Assembly (NCBI GenBank): GCA_020444985.1
Contig: JAGRHK010000102.1
Span: 1 to 6,321 of the forward strand
Direction: 5' to 3'
Source: Candidatus Competibacteraceae bacterium
GTDB taxonomy: Bacteria > Pseudomonadota > Gammaproteobacteria > Competibacterales > Competibacteraceae
DNA: 6,321 bases
Of this stretch, positions 5,661 to 6,321 are shown piece after piece. The position numbers were made by a program, and so were the translations under genes. The notes beneath the pieces were generated by a model. It had not been told where the DNA came from and made no database searches. It saw nothing but the letters and a program-made list of their open reading frames with translations. The number at the start of each line of letters is the position of its first letter. Position 1 is the stretch's first letter.

Positions 5661-6321
5661 ATGATGATGCTATTACACATGATACTGGTTTTCTTGTTGT
5701 TAATAACATTACCAGTGTTGGGGCAGACCGATTATCTGGGAGGCATGGCGGCCTACGCTCAGGATGATTATCCGGTTGCTTTATCGGAATGGCGCCCTCT
5801 GGCTGAAAGCGGCCAGGCTGAGGCGCAGTTTAATCTGGGAGTCCTGTACGATAAGGGTCTGGGGGTCCAGCAGGATCAGGGGCAAGCCGCCTATTGGTAC
5901 CGACGTGCGGCTGAACAGGGGCATGTGCATGCGGAGTATAATTTAGCAGTCTTATACGCCAATGGCTTGGGTCTTGCCCAGGATTATGCGGAAGCCGTCC
6001 GCTGGTATCGAAAAGCGGCGCTTCAGGATTTAAAGGAAGCCCAGTTCAATTTGGGCATACTCTATGAAAATGGCTTTGGCGTTAAACAGGATTACGCCGA
6101 AGCTGCCCGTTTGTACCAGCGGGCGGCCGAGCAGGCGCATATAGCGGCTCAGAACAATCTCGGGGTATTGTATGCGACTGGACAAGGGGTGCCCAAGGAA
6201 CCGGCCATTGCCTACGCTTGGTATGAAGTTGCTGCGGCGCGCGGTAACACCAAGGCGCGCTCCAATCGGGATCAGCTTATTCGCCATCTTAATCCAGAGC
6301 AATTGAAAGAAGGTCAGCGTC
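5661..6321 (+). CDS. secreted Sel1-like repeat protein (TPR-like), 3' end missing
   Basis: Sel1-like repeats form helical solenoids that bind other proteins; bacterial members often act in the periplasm in envelope, stress or signalling functions. 220 residues are visible and the frame is still open at the window edge. Residues 1-21 look like a signal peptide: hydrophobic core MILVFLLLITLPVL and a VLG/Q cleavage site after Gly21. A first partial repeat (25-52) is followed by four units in exact 36-residue register starting at 53, 89, 125 and 161, with the pattern A.(Y/F)NLG.LY..G.GV.QD...A..WY..AA.Q. The last unit is followed by KARSNRDQLIRHLNPEQLKEGQR, the usual closing segment of this family, so probably few residues are missing. 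Three ATG codons follow each other at 5661, 5664 and 5667; the only Shine-Dalgarno is a weak GAG at 5652. ATG 5679 is an alternative. The partner protein cannot be predicted. Confidence 0.88.
   Translation, partial: MMMLLHMILVFLLLITLPVLGQTDYLGGMAAYAQDDYPVALSEWRPLAESGQAEAQFNLGVLYDKGLGVQQDQGQAAYWYRRAAEQGHVHAEYNLAVLYANGLGLAQDYAEAVRWYRKAALQDLKEAQFNLGILYENGFGVKQDYAEAARLYQRAAEQAHIAAQNNLGVLYATGQGVPKEPAIAYAWYEVAAARGNTKARSNRDQLIRHLNPEQLKEGQR

Overview
The window looks like chromosomal DNA of a gammaproteobacterium with moderately high GC coding regions and AT-richer spacers. The evidence is an AmpD very close in length and motifs to the enterobacterial enzyme, a FimX-like GGDEF/EAL protein of the type known from Pseudomonas and Xanthomonas, a TcdA-type tRNA-modifying enzyme and a short phasin. 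The phasin implies a polyhydroxyalkanoate (PHA) storing bacterium. I cannot name the genus from the sequence.

Layout. Left block, + strand (2-1776): the 3' part of tcdA, whose 5' end lies outside the window, and a class I nitronate monooxygenase gene overlapping it by 4 bases (ATGA). Middle block, - strand (1773-4808): a large degenerate REC-REC-GGDEF-EAL protein followed, three bases later, by ampD. The ampD stop and the monooxygenase stop overlap in a CTAG, so the two blocks converge with no spacer. Right block, + strand (4809-6321): a divergent regulatory region, a phasin gene ending in a strong intrinsic terminator, a spacer of about 230 bases with a probable promoter and a hairpin leader, and a secreted Sel1-repeat protein whose last codons run off the window.

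How the genes relate. tcdA and the monooxygenase are probably one transcription unit with translational coupling. The FimX-like gene and ampD probably form another, an unusual pairing of a c-di-GMP receptor-like protein with cell-wall recycling. The phasin and the Sel1 gene look like separate units, each with its own promoter.

The most interesting points are (1) the FimX-like protein, in which every signalling domain has lost key residues and the two receiver domains are degenerate in complementary ways, and (2) a 26-base tandem duplication upstream of it that duplicates a perfect TATAAT -10 box. I see no mobile element, CRISPR array, tRNA, rRNA or defence system here, and no clear sign of a wholly novel system.
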